Positions 36,220 to 47,892 of a stretch of DNA of 64,000 bases are shown one piece after another; position 1 is the first letter of the stretch; each line of letters begins with the position of its first letter. The notes beneath the pieces are model-generated. The model saw nothing but the letters and a program-made list of their open reading frames with translations. It was not told the DNA's origin and searched no databases. The position numbers were made by a program, and so were the translations under genes. Source of the stretch: Margaritispora aquatica (taxonomy: Eukaryota > Ascomycota > Leotiomycetes > Helotiales > Discinellaceae); assembly GCA_007644065.1 (NCBI GenBank), contig VJWN01000014.1, positions 1,116,001 through 1,180,000 of the forward strand, read 5' to 3'.

Positions 36220-38046
36220 CTACCCAACTGCCTCAACCCATTTAGAACTTATTGTGTCCACTTCATGGCGATCCTTTGGCTGGCCAAACTGCGTCCAGAG
36301 GAAGTATCCCAAGAGAACGACAGCTGTCAGTGGTAGAAACAGAATCGGATACCAAACCCACGGCTCGAAACGCGTTGTGTTCTTGATGCTGTCAAACACT
36401 GGCACAGCTAACAGAGTCTGCATAATTAGTAATAATGTCAGAAGAGTCAAATCTCAGGGGGTCTGTGAGGTAAAGGTACTGACAGCGACGAAAGTACCGG
36501 GGAGGAAAACCATCGTTAACAGCGCAATAGCCTTCATCTGCTTTCCATCCCTTATTGCATTCTGGGAGTCAAGACGGGCAAGCTTAGCGATATCCAGTGA
36601 CCTTGCCGAGTCCAGGCGCGCGAGATGCGCGGTCTCCTGTAGTTTTTGATAAACTGGTCAGCTATTCTTCTTTGTCGAGGAATTGATATCAAGCTTCGGG
36701 TTTTGTTACCATTTGGAAAGCTAATGATGCTCCTTGTAGCACCATGTCGCACTTGTTAATCTTCACGTCATACTCATCAATCATACTCTGCAGATATATC
36801 TCGGGATCGATATCACTCGGCACTGTGGTGGTGGATGAAAAGTCAGTAGCAAAACTTTTGAGGCTGCTAATCTTCGTGTTCCACGCTATCAATCGATTCT
36901 TCAGTGTATACATGTCCAAGTACAATCCTATCAAGTTCTTAGGATCTTCCACATTGCCCCCGGCCCCGTGGTGAGTGTGGGATGCATCCGTACCAAGCGG
37001 AAGATGCCCGTAGTTCTGGAGAATGTTCTGGAAATTTACAATCTTCTTGTCCACTTCTTTGAAGCGGTGGCCCCGTTCAATCCTCAGGAAAGCTTTGATC
37101 AGCGTGAAGGGGTTAAAGATCGATTCTTTGCAACTTTGCAGGCAGCGCTTTAGATTTGCTGTATCAGCGTCCGTATATCCGAGGATTACTGCGTATGTCT
37201 CCGAACCAACAGCTACCGGTGCCTTTTTTGGAGCTGGTGATCCAATTGCCGTGATTGGATTGGGTTTGGCTTTTGGAAAGTGTGTTATTGTTATGGCCGT
37301 TTGATTCTTGAGCGTATGTTCAACTCGAAGTGTATAAACTTTGTAAATGTTAGACTTATCTGAGTGCAAACCAACAGTAGGAACAAACCTACCGTAACAG
37401 TTCCTCCCGTTGATCTCACTCTGGATCCTTGAAATAGTGGGCACCCCTCTATCCACGATCACGGCCAAGGCATGATGGATACTGAGTTTCTTTATTATGG
37501 ACCGAAAAGATTGCTCAGAGATAGGCAGTTTCTTAAGAACAGCAGGGTTTGTAAGATTTTCAAAGCGGCTTGGAGGCTGGCGGGGAGGTATAGGAGGCAG
37601 CCTGTCATGTTAATAAAGATCATCTTGGGATGATTGGAATTTCTGGGTTGACAAATGTTTCCGAAGAAATATTAAGACCTACAAAACTGCAAATGTTTCT
37701 TCCTTCTTAACTAGGGGACTTGCCTGTAACTACATGTTAGATGTGATGATTGATCATAAGAGGAGTGGTCAAAATCAAACTATCTCGAGCCATTCATTCC
37801 AGTCCTTGACACTTCTATTCCTAAATTCGGGGAGCCATTTGTCCTGATGCTGCTCGCTCTACTCGTGATTATTATGCTGAAAAAGTTTCTGAGGACTTAG
37901 GATGACCATACCAGCAAGTCTGTATTCGTATGGAAGGCTGTACATTCCGGTACGTGGTCGATGACCCCAGGAGCCGGATCATCGCTGTACCGAAAGACTC
38001 GAAAGTCGTCCCCCGTGAATACCTCGGATCTCCAGAGTGACTCCAT
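36220..38046 (-). CDS. CorA-like membrane protein (fungal type), variant 2
   Basis: Seven exons on the minus strand: 37912-38046, 37781-37858, 37683-37723, 37393-37601, 36710-37338, 36484-36636, 36220-36417, giving 480 residues. The first three exons have no long frame of their own; they were found by joining MESLWRSEVF..NTDLL, KWLPEFRNRSVKDWNEWLEI and ASPLVKKEETFAVL to the main body. A 54-nt intron (37339-37392) is in frame and stop-free but has a CTAAC branch site 8 nt from its AG, and removing it gives NCYVYTLRVEH. The C-terminus has the CorA pattern ALLTMVFLPGTFVATLLAVPVF (first helix, no GMN) and a second helix, YPILFLPLTAVVLLGYFLW. The soluble part is long and helical. Function unknown; channel or membrane-anchored signalling roles are both possible. 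Confidence 0.82.
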
Positions 38047-38395
38047 AATTTAATAGGAATAAGAATGAGAATGCAACGCCAAAAACCAACTGCTACAGTA
38101 TAGTCAGCCTGCTTCCTATACTACGAAAGCTTCCCTCGAGCTTAACCATAGGATTGTGAACTACTATATTGTAGAATAAGGTTCCAGGCAGATAAAATTA
38201 TCCTCCAAGATTGAAGTGGAGGTTCTGCAGTAGTCTGAAACTTTGTGGCTGTAGCCTTATTTGATACTCGGAGGCTGCCATCGAGATCGCATCGCCTGTC
38301 ACCGAGTCTTGGATCAGGCTGGCCGGCTATATCCTGCTAAAAGCAGCGAGACGTTTCAATGGCGTTGACAACACATAAAACAAACTTTTGAGGCT

Positions 38396-38470
<75 letters not shown>

Positions 38471-38685
38471 AGTGATTGAATGAGACTCGTTTTTCGCTAG
38501 TATAATTAAGGCATACTTCCGTTTTGCCTATCTCCTCCCCTCCGTCACCTCTAAGACCGTGACCAACCTTTGTGCTGAAAAAGTGCATATCCTTACCCTA
38601 TCTTTCAGCGTTTGCAGCCTTCAGAATATTCTATCACCCCTTGCTACTCACATCCCGTGAGACAATCGCAGTGCATACTCGAGTA
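38047..38685. other. Divergent spacer with AG microsatellite
   Basis: Lies between two outward-facing starts (38046 minus, 38686 plus). Apart from the AG repeat no feature is evident. Confidence 0.4.
38399..38466. repeat. (AG)34 dinucleotide microsatellite
   Basis: Sixty-eight bases of perfect AG/CT repeat in the shared upstream region of the CorA-like gene and a small protein gene. Such tracts mutate quickly in length and can alter nucleosome placement; any effect on these promoters is inference. Confidence 0.97.
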
Positions 38686-39150
38686 ATGGCCGCTCCAAAC
38701 CAATCTATCGCTTCGCCCTTAGCACAACCTCCAGCACAAGCCCAAATCCAAACCCCGAACACGGCAATTCATGCTCTGAGAGAACAAAGAGCATGGCCAT
38801 TCGAGAGTTCGTATCTTGTTATGGAAGACCTAGAAGATTTCCTGAACGGGCTTCCGGCGCTTAAGTACACTTTATCTGTAAGAATACTTCGTTGTTGAAT
38901 GATCTATAACATGGCTTCTTAAGGCTCCTAAATCTTCAACTAGTTTCTGAGTCACCGCTACACATCTAGCTTCGAGCTAATGATTTCATTTACAGGAGTC
39001 TGGCGACAGAATCATTCTATTTGCCAATCGCGATTTGACGGCGGTAAGGGCGACGTGCACAGTGAAGCTGATTAACTGCCGGTGACTGACGATAACAAGG
39101 CAGAAGCACGACAGGTCGAGATGTTGTCAGGGAGGGTGTATAATGATTAG
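38686..39150 (+). CDS. Small orphan protein
   Basis: Three exons, 38686-38877, 38996-39043, 39100-39150 (introns of 118 and 56 nt), giving 96 residues. The start ATG gives MAAPNQSIASPLAQPPAQAQ, a Pro/Gln/Ala-rich lead, then a compact acidic/hydrophobic domain (YLVMEDLEDFLNGLPALKY, DRIILFANRDLTA, VEMLSGRVYND). The splice sites are good and the joined frame is open to a single stop. No family recognised. If the last intron is retained, the protein would end about 14 residues after LTA. An upstream in-frame ATG at 38572 would add 38 residues but looks less likely. Confidence 0.55.
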
Positions 39151-39225
39151 AGGATGAAAAAAGGCGTCTAAGGTGTGATAGTAACTTCTTATTTATAGAA
39201 ATAGAAGACAAATAGGAGACCACTT

Positions 39226-41726
39226 TTAGCCTGTACCAGAGAGACCAGAACGCTTCCCCAGTGCTCGCGCCTTTGCGTCCTTATTAATTTGATAACGAGG
39301 TTTGGGGAGCACAATACAGTGGCCCTCCTCCTGTAACTTGTGCTGTCTCTTTACAGTTGATGGCTTAAAGTAGCCCAGGTCTTGACTGATATAGGATGCC
39401 AATACCTTCGACAGTTCTCCAGTCTCTATTCGCCTAGTCGCTGGTGAATTGAAAGGTCTCTCCTCCGGTCCCTTCCTCTCGCGAGCCGTACTTCCTTGGA
39501 TTTCCCTCATTGTTCCAATTTGCCCAAACTGCTCAATTACAAGCATCTCATTGACTATCAGCTCAGAGAATTCTTGGACAAATTGTGAGCTATCGGGATC
39601 ATTGTGAAGATCGATTACCCACTATTCCGACGAGTTAGTTCCGTTGATGGGCGATTGATTTGAAATGAGAAAGCATCGTGAACGCACCTCTATAACGACG
39701 CGACTGAGGGATACAATTGTCGATCCATCTTTTTCAACAACTTCCCAGAAGCACGCATGTGATGAAGATGGAGCAAATCCCTGCGACCCTAGCCTTTTAT
39801 CTCTAAAAGACTTTAGCCCGTCTGGTCCTCTCACGAGCCAAGTCAAGAATTCGATGAACAGGCAGCCCAAGGACCAAGTGTCGAATGATGCGGACAAAGG
39901 ACTTAAGATTGCAGCTTCGGGTGGCCGGTATACGTTCGCTCCCCTTCCAGGTACTATATGATCAGCACTTTGAGTACAGTGAAAACTACTCAACCCGAAA
40001 TCCGTTATCTGAAGAACCCCAAGTTTTTCCTTGACCCCCGTCCAGTTCTTGTAGTGGAGTACGTTGTCTGGTTTCAAATCACCATGCAGACCATGAGTTT
40101 TGTTGTCAAAGTCGTCCACTTTTCGGTGGGGTTTAAGATTATGAAGCTTCATAAGAGCGTCCGCAAGTCCGTGTGCCTGTATCGCTGCCCATCTGGATAT
40201 TTTTTCAGGGGCACAGTGAGTGATACGCTTCCCATGATTCTTCTCTGCAAGTTCAGGAAACAAAGACGCAGCCCAGTCTTCGGGCCTCTTCTCCCAAATT
40301 TTAGACAGCGATAAGTCCGCACACTCGAATATGAGAAAATAGTCTTGCAAGCTTCGATTTTTGGGGATTTCGTATGATCCTAAAAGTTTGGCTATGTGGG
40401 GCGTAGGAAGATGGTTCAAGCGGTCGAGAATTTTGTATTCCTTTTTGAATTCTTGGTCCCCTTCTGCACGGTAGAGTTTCTTCACAGCGATTGGTCTCTC
40501 TGATCCCTCCTTCTGTTGGCCTATTAGCTATGTCTAGTATTAAGGTTCCCCTCTTACTGTGTAGCGATGGAGATCCTGCTGGTTCTCATGTAACTTATAA
40601 GCACTCACTTCGCCAAAGCCACCACTAACGGTCCAGTAATGCTTTACGAATGGAAGAACCTCTCCTTCACGACACTGGTAATGCACGATTTTTTCTCTTT
40701 TCCCAGGTTGTTTGACCGCAAAAAATACAGGCGAAACCTCTTTTCGCTTAGAACAAAAGTTTTTAAAGTCTTCATCCTCCCAACCCAATTGCAGTATAAG
40801 ATCCCCGTAATCGGCGTCCTGGTGATTCATTTCATCAAAGTCAAAGGGAATTCGAGAGTCATCGAGATCCTTCTCGAAGAACCAACGTAATGCCATTTCC
40901 TTCCTGATGAGAATCAAGACCGCGAAGGTTCTCCGAAAGGAGAGTGCAACGGCCTTGGTCATCTTTCCAAGGTCTTCATTCGGATAGCATTCTTGAAGCA
41001 GAAGGCCGATATTTTCTTGACTCATTATGCTATAGAGAGTTGTGCAAGGTATGAAGAAAGACCGTGGATAGACGGCACTGCGAAGTTTTGTCCCGCCTGC
41101 TTTTAAGTCTGCCCTCACGCTCTGTAACACTTGTCCAATGTGTTCGTAACTTCGGGGGCAAATCTTGTCTGGATTTTTTTCCAGATATAACCTCTCGTAA
41201 TCCTGGCCTCCATCCCCGCAGTCTGTTAGGCCTCCCTCGGTAATGGTTGAAGTACCTGGCGAAAGACTCGGAACAGTAAAATCTGAAACCGTGTTTTTCG
41301 CCAAGCGTTCTCGATTGATTGGTTGTACTTTTTCATTTGTGCTGTCTTCCGGTGACGGAGACGTTTCCCTTGGAGATGGCGCAGTCAAGATTATTCTTTC
41401 CCAAGATTCAATCTGGTTGCTTAAAGCTACCTTTGCAGCCTTTGCTGGAAGCTAGGGAAATAAAATTGTTAGAATTGCGGATCCATCCAGAGCTGATTAA
41501 GCGACACTGGGTTGGATACCCATGGAACTATGATCATGACATACATAGTAGCAAAGAAAGCACCTTTGTTGTCAATGATGTAAAGACCAGGTAGGGGAAT
41601 TGGAATAGATGGGTAAGAAACCAGGACTAGGCGAACCTCTTCTTCATCGCCATCATTTTCAAGTCTATGAGTGTTCTTAGACTTTGGGTTGCCATCAACT
41701 AGCTTGTGGGAGGGGTCGCCAAGCAT
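39226..41726 (-). CDS. Protein kinase with long fungal N-terminal domain
   Basis: Four exons on the minus strand: 41520-41726, 40558-41451, 39688-40512, 39226-39621 (introns of 68, 45 and 66 nt), giving 773 residues. The kinase domain spans about residues 350-630: GGFGEVSAYKL glycine loop, IAVKKL with the ATP-contact Lys, HGDLKPDNVL catalytic loop (HGD in place of HRD), ITDFGLSSF with the metal-binding Asp, YRPPEA and WSLGCLFIEFL. All residues needed for catalysis are present. The 350-residue N-terminus (CPRSYEHIGQVLQSVRADLK, FRRTFAVLILIRKEMALRWF) has the look of a fungus-specific domain found before such kinases in expanded families. A basic tail follows the kinase. The first exon (hydrophobic MYVMIIVPW end) is less certain than the rest. 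Confidence 0.82.
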
Positions 41727-42189
41727 GGCTGGTAATGTAAGATCTTACACAAGAAAGTTCAATAACTCAATTTCTGACGCTCACGTGGAAGAGTGAAACG
41801 GGCACATGCGTGTTGCTTGATGTTGACAAGGCTCTTATGTTCTGGAACAGGATACCTAAGTAGCTTATGAACACAGATGACCATTCTCAGCCTCTAAAAG
41901 ATTACCTCAGCCTCTTCATTTACCAAGGCTATAGGAAGCGGCCCGCACCGGTCTAGGTTCCTTCGGTGAGGCTTCTTTTTCCACATGAATTGGAAGTTCT
42001 ATTCTGGCTAAAGCCGAGTGACGCCACCGCCAGCGCTATTGGTTACAGTACATACTCCCAGTCTCTCAGCGTCACAAAAAAGGAAGAAACAGCACAGCCT
42101 ACTGAAGATTCATGATTAATGCTGGTGGTTCCAACCAGTAGGTATCTTTAAAGACCGCCTCCCTAACTCCGCCCAGCCAAAGCCTTCTC
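41727..42189. other. Intergenic, no supported gene
   Basis: About 460 bases between the start of the kinase gene and the end of the next minus-strand gene. Only spacer sequence seen. Confidence 0.4.
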
Positions 42190-42604
42190 TCAACACATAC
42201 AACTCTCAATATCCTCCTCCCTGAGCTCCCTTGGCGCCCATATGTTGAACGCCTCGTATGTTTGCTGTAAAAAATGTTAGTCACACAGGCATCGTGACAA
42301 ACGAACTCACACGTACCTCAATCTTGAAGTTATCTTCTCCAAACGTATTTTCCAGAAGAATGAAGAGGGCCCATTCGTCAAGACGCTGAAATGGTATGAC
42401 CTGGGCATCTAGCTTCTGCCATTCCATCGACTCCATATTCGGAGGGACCTTCAGTTCGTCTGTGTGAGAGTCGGAATTCCTCGAGTTTAGAGAATCGAGT
42501 GTAGAACTCCTCACAGGTTTCTTCCTTTTGAATTGGCGCTTCCGAATGCGCTGGTCGTGCGACTGAGAAAATGTGCGCTTTTTAATATTCTTTCGCAGAG
42601 ACAT
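42190..42604 (-). CDS. Small basic orphan protein, possibly nuclear
   Basis: Two exons on the minus strand, 42317-42604 and 42190-42264, joined across a 52-nt intron (GTACGT..TTTTTTACAG), giving 120 residues. The N-terminus is very basic (KKRTFSQSHDQRIRKRQFKR), a likely nuclear localisation or nucleic-acid-binding segment. The rest is acidic/hydrophobic with Trp and Phe (MEWQKLDAQVIPFQRLDEWA, LLENTFGEDNFKIE) and ends CMC. No family recognised. Confidence 0.6.
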
Positions 42605-43299
42605 AGTTGCGCCAAGGAATTATTGCGACGAAGAGACAAGCATCTTGTTCCAGTCAAAAGTGGGTAAGGAAGGCCTCCTCATAATATACTGACAATTGCG
42701 ATTCTAAATCACACCATGACATAGCCCCAAGGCAGAATAACAATGTCGCATGGTGGTGTCGAGTCACACAGCGTGGCGTTGCGTGGGCACAAGCTGCTTT
42801 GGGATACCGAGAATCATGCATCCCATTCGCTGATGGTTCGGATAAATCAATCAGTCCAGTAAGTCATGACGACCCCAGGACGTGCATTGAAAAAGCAGCA
42901 GGAGAAGAATGAGGCTCGGGGGCAACCAACTCGTGTGATCATATTATTTCGTAGGGCTCAGAAGGCAGAAACGACTTAGGACTAGCTACTCAGTCCCATC
43001 GGCTCAATGTTATACGATACAAACAGCAGATTCCCAGCATCGCCTGTGGATTCTCAGGTTCCACAAATCAAGGAATCATATTTCAGGATTACACCCTCTT
43101 GCTAGTTCCCATGTTATTCACCTCCTTTATGCCTTCGCTAGGTATTCAATCCGTTCGGCAAGGTACAGAGGAAATGCCATATCACAAACATATTCCCACT
43201 CAACCACAAACACCAGCTTGCCAAACATCACAAAGTTTCAAGAGTAGTGCCAACAAATCCAGGTCCCATTCTAATCAACAGAAACCTGAACCTAAGCAG
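42605..43299. other. Intergenic, no supported gene
   Basis: A plus-strand ATG frame of 68 codons at 43099-43305 (Gln/Ser/Lys-rich) overlaps the end of the next minus-strand exon and has no motif. Otherwise spacer. Confidence 0.35.
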
Positions 43300-44880
43300 T
43301 CATAAATTATCCTTGATAGGCGCAACGACGTACCTCTCCATATCCAACTGAACATCTACACGCTGGCTCACCAATGCCTTGACTCTTGCCTCCATCATAA
43401 CCCAGTGCATCAAGCATGCTTTCATAGCCTCACGATAGCAATGACTGCTCTTATCCCTCATTTTCTCACTCTCCACTAACTCCCTCGCTAGAATAAGATC
43501 CAGCATATCTTCCAACTCTATCGCCGAATTTTCAGTATTGTGCATTTCTGAGAGCAACGGCCCGGGAGCCAGCTCCACGATTGCAAAGCCGCGATGGATC
43601 ACTATGGGGCTCGTTGATGATCTCAGAATGTGGACGCGGAGAGCAAGTGCGTTGCAGTGTTGCTTGGTCTATGGAGAGGATACGGTTTGTGGCTTGAGTA
43701 GAAGCGCTTCGTGCCATTGATCTGGGATTAGTCCCCTTATAGGACACGGAACTCTGTCTTTCTAGGACCACCACGCATCTATCTACGGCGTGTCGTAGAG
43801 TCGCAAGATCGCGAGGCTTAAACTAAGAGCGAAATCTATGCGCTTCTTCCTCGTGACCTCTCGTTTACGCGCTTGTGAGAAGTAGTGGTCCAACTGACCA
43901 AATTTGACTCTGCAGCTTCGCCATCCAGAGAGATAGCCTTCACCGTATACCTCTTCTTGACACGTAGTACGCCAAGAAGTGACGCAGTAGCAGCGACTGG
44001 CGTGAAATCCCAGAGCCTCCTGTTCAATTGGCAGATCCTCTATCAAGCCGTAGTTTCCTAAGCCACTGGCTTGGTTAAATGGCGTCGATGGAAATCCGGT
44101 TCCAAGCAAAATTGGCAATGTATCAATGCTGCCTCTGTGCGACCAACGTCCGGACGACAGAATACTGCTTCGTCAGCTTTCCCATCCTAATAACAACAGA
44201 GACATACCTCATGCTATTAGACTGGCTTTCTAAGGACAGCGGTGACGAAGGATCCGGTGCAACAAGCTCAACAGCTCTGTTCTCGCTTAAGGGCAAGGCC
44301 AACTCGACTGGCTATTTAAGCTCGAAATTATCGACAGAAAGAGTTTCTAAACTCGCTTCGTGCGGATGCACAATTGTATGTGTGAGTTTGATATCACGTG
44401 TTTGCGGTATCTAAGCGACGGTTTCAGTGCCCCGCTATAGAACGCAAGTGAGGATGACCTGTAGCGGTTATTATTTGTTATTTCTGCTGTACATAGGCTG
44501 AAATTCAGCATCCTATATACTACTCTTGTTTCACGGAAAGAAACTCTCATTTTGACGCTAAAATATTGCATGATTCCCGACTCCTTTTTTGCTTCCCAAG
44601 CCGACAGCGTGTGTGTATGAAGACCTATCGAGGGAATCTCATGACTTTGCATCTTCATTTTTAACATATTGAGAAACCTATTTATACCCTGGTCAGTCTT
44701 TAACACAATTTGAGACTTATCCAGGCCTAACCTTCTCTCTAACCCTCGTGTCACGGTTGGATTTTGTGGCAGCAGTCCAATAGGCCTATCTCCCTGAACA
44801 TGCAAGTCCGAGCGCTGTCTACTTCTCGCAAGTTTGTAAACTTGGAGACCATTGACCACTAGAGGCTACACAAGTAGAAT
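43300..44880 (-). CDS. Unresolved multi-exon minus-strand locus
   Basis: Several protein-like blocks on the minus strand are flanked by plausible splice sites, but I cannot join them into one sure model. The 3'-most block, 43300-43668, follows a CCATAG acceptor and reads 122 residues to a stop (LALRVHILRSSTSPIVIHRG, ELEDMLDLILARELVESEKM). Next is about 43840-44042, which is protein-like in two frames. Then about 44210-44312 (LALPLSENRAVELVAPDPSS) ends at a GTATGT donor. The 5'-most block, about 44450-44868, begins after a TAG that may be an acceptor. It is either one gene with four or five exons, two genes, or a partly decayed gene. No family recognised. Confidence 0.3.
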
Positions 44881-46698
44881 AATCAAAATAAACTTAGATC
44901 CAGACATTTCGGTACTTCTTCAATTGCGTTACTGACTTTTTTCCTGGCAAGTACACCAAAAATACCATTCCCCGTTTCGTCTTTCCCTACGGAAGCAACT
45001 CCGTCATAATTAATCGTGAAGTCCGTGATATCAATCGTTATAAAAATAACGAGAATTCTTAAAGGTTATAACGGACTCCACTGTTAATTGTAACGAAATT
45101 CGACTTATTTTATATCTAATTTTTGAGCCTTTATAACGATTCTTACTCTAAATTTGAAACTAACGAAAAGCTTAAATTCCCTTACCCCTACGAATCTATC
45201 TACGAATCTATCTACAAATCTATTAACGAATCCATCTACTACCTCTAGATTTGCTACCGATCTATCTTTGGATCTGCCACCGACCGACCTTTGGATCTGC
45301 TATCTATAAAAGAACGAAGGAAAGTAAGGGGAATAAGGAGAATAAGGTATTTCTAGGAGAAAGGTAGTAAAGTATCCGGGTACGATCGCAACAGCGCGAC
45401 TTTTCGTGTTTTTCGCTTAAACTCATGACGGGGAGCTGTAAGTTAGTCTATTTCTGTTCGTAGTGGAATTCAGTGGCGTGACCCATTTTTATGGGTTGTC
45501 CGCTCCCAATTGCAAAATATATAGTCTAAGGATAAAATCAGTATTTGCAGATATCCGCTGGTATTGATACTGTTTAACAAAAATCACCTGCTCATGGGAT
45601 CATTCCAGGGAGATTTGGTGAGTAAGCAGATACCTTAGGTAGCTGCTACCATCATCAGACATTTCAATTTCTGATGGGCGACAGGTGCCATACATGGCTT
45701 AGAGACTAGATCATAGTATCCGGGGAGCCTCTTTCCCCCTTTCTTCACATAATGACTTTTCCTTGTCGCTAATATCTTTAACTTGACGTATAGATCATTT
45801 CTTAGCGGAGTGCATTAATCTTCTTTCATCCCAGTTAGAACGGCACCTACCATTCATCCTCCTTGTTTCTTCAACTTGACACCACAAAAAAATCCATCAG
45901 AAGGATGGCTAGGGGCCACGGACAGGATATAATGGGCCGGGCTTACGAGAAAGCGCTCTGGAAGACAGGCCTCAGACTTCAAGTTTCACCCAGAAGCTGG
46001 GATTTCGGTGAAGAGCGTTATGGATTACGAGTAAAACGAACCTTCGGTTGGGTATTGGACGCCATTTGGATCAGTCAGTACGGTGCCTGGTTGACCTTGG
46101 CCGACAGCCGGAGCGATGGGGACAGATGTATGGTTTCTGTGAGGACTGCAATGGTATAGGGGAGCTGGTTAGTATCCTGAGGGGATAATACAAGCCGAGA
46201 TGCTGTTCTTGAGAAATATGTGACTTATATGGTAATGTAGCTTTTACGTTTTTGAAGTGTTCTTACCATTTCCCCATGAAGTTGATGTCAGACCTCGCTA
46301 AGAAACGGGGGCAGTCATGTGATATCATATATATACGAGACAGCCGAAACGCTCAGCCACGAAATAGCGGAGCAAATTCAAGCTTCATTTCAAATTGGCA
46401 GCGATCGACATCTAGGATATGGCAAGGCAACAGAATAAAATCAAACGTCATTCGTTCTCCCACCTTCATCTGCATACACTCGACCGGCCTCTTCGCATCT
46501 CCTTCCTTCATCTCTTCGAATCGCTGCCTGAATATCCCTTCCCGCTTCCTCTCTTGCACACTCACTACTGTATGTACATACAATGTGATCATGCCCTACG
46601 ATCCAGACGACATCTACACTGCTGAACCGAAGCTCTTGTCACTGTCTTGTTTCCCTTCATTCTACGCTCCACTTCCTCCACCAAACTACGAGATTATC
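44881..46698. other. AT-rich block and promoter side of membrane protein gene
   Basis: 44990-45400 is AT-rich with short direct repeats and looks like decayed repeat DNA. An 85-codon ATG frame at 45905-46159 (RAYEKALWKTGLRLQ, DAIWISQYGAW) has no recognised motif and is left uncalled. No other gene supported. Confidence 0.35.
45191..45240. repeat. Imperfect 12-bp tandem repeat
   Basis: About four copies of a unit like CGAATCTATCTA, the first two perfect and the later ones with single changes. A second short duplication (CTTTGGATCTGC) lies at about 45266-45301. It sits inside AT-rich intergenic DNA. Confidence 0.7.
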
Positions 46699-47531
46699 AT
46701 GGCAGGTAATGCACGATACCATCGCGTGCCGGAGGACAATCTTGGTCGCATTTCAATGGAATCGTCATCTATCGGCAACTCAGAGCTCGATGCGAGTCTC
46801 TTGCTCTTAGATCCCATGGGCTCTGAAGATGGACGCTCTCCCCTATCACCAAAGCACAAGTTTGCAGTTCATCCTACTGCCTTCTTGCGACTCATTGCTC
46901 TACTTGTTTATATCCCCGGCTTCATCTTGTTCATTGTCGCCCATCGGTCACGCACCGTAGCTGCAACTATTTTTCTTGGATTCGCTATTGCACGAAACCT
47001 CCTTGTGATCCTTCATCACATCACTTCAGAACATATTCGCATCCATATCGAGTTTCGAAATCGCCAGACCTCGGCTGGATTCCCCAAGCCTGGTAGAACG
47101 TGTCCGACATGGTTGAGGATGGGGCCAATTCAGCTTGTCTTGGAGATAGCTCTATGGATCGTCCTACTCGCTACAAGCATCGTTGCTACTCAATATTCTA
47201 ATGGATGGTACTACACTTATCGCCACAATGCCCAATTGGCTGCACCAGGCTGCATTCTCATGCATATTGGCAAGTGAGTGCTTTTCCCCCATGACTCCTC
47301 AGATACAGAAGCTCACCATTGTTCAGCGTGTTCTACTTGATATCCATCTGTGACATGGGTAGTCCGAGTAACATCACCATCACAGGTGGTATCTCATTCA
47401 ACTATGGCGGTGATAAGAGGAGGCTTGAGGACGTAGAGCAGCCGCAAGTCTACCGGGATATAAGGCCTCAGGTACAGGCTGCTGGCGGCCTCAGTGTGGG
47501 AAGCGGCTCTGGAAAGGGAGATATCGATTGA
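46699..47531 (+). CDS. Fungal multi-pass membrane protein, function unknown
   Basis: Two exons, 46699-47273 and 47327-47531 (53-nt intron), giving 259 residues from the ATG at 46699 (MAGNARYHRVPEDNL). Four hydrophobic segments are visible: FLRLIALLVYIPGFILFIVA, TIFLGFAIARNLLVIL, LVLEIALWIVLLATSIVA and CILMHIGNVFYLISICDMG, the last formed across the splice junction. The N- and C-termini are polar. The layout matches many uncharacterised integral membrane proteins of ascomycetes; no catalytic or transport motif seen. An ATG at 46591 would add 36 residues. Confidence 0.75.
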
Positions 47532-47892
47532 TCTATGGTGCTCTGAAATATGTAACTTAAAGTACCCAAGAGGTAGCTTCATTCCACATGCTCCTTAGAA
47601 ATGATGGATGAGTGTTATGTCATAAGAAGAAGTGCAAGAAAGCGAGACATGTATTAGATTGCGGGGTATCTTTTAAAATTTGTATTACAGTACATAAAAA
47701 GTATCTAGGAGAAAGTGGCATTGGGTTGGAGTTTTGGATTTTGATCGGATCACTGCGCAACACAATTGGGGCATAGTAGACATTTCAGAAGATAAAACAT
47801 CGGAAACGCAGCTTTCGAGTTCACATTCAAGCAAACTTGACTCGAGTTCTCACTACGCGGTATAAACAAGGCTTTATTGTTACTCATACCAC
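47532..47892. other. Intergenic between convergent genes
   Basis: About 360 bases holding two 3' ends. No gene seen. Confidence 0.4.

Noticed and set aside
38394..38588. Ser-Leu repeat frame on the minus strand
   Set aside because: It is only the translation of the AG/CT microsatellite.
44079..44414. Plus-strand ATG frame of 111 codons (MASMEIRFQAKL)
   Set aside because: It lies antisense to more protein-like minus-strand segments and has no motif; the choice is not certain.
45905..46159. 85-codon ATG-started frame (MARGHGQDIMGRAYEKA)
   Set aside because: No recognised domain and no flanking exons; it could be a small gene, but the evidence is too thin.
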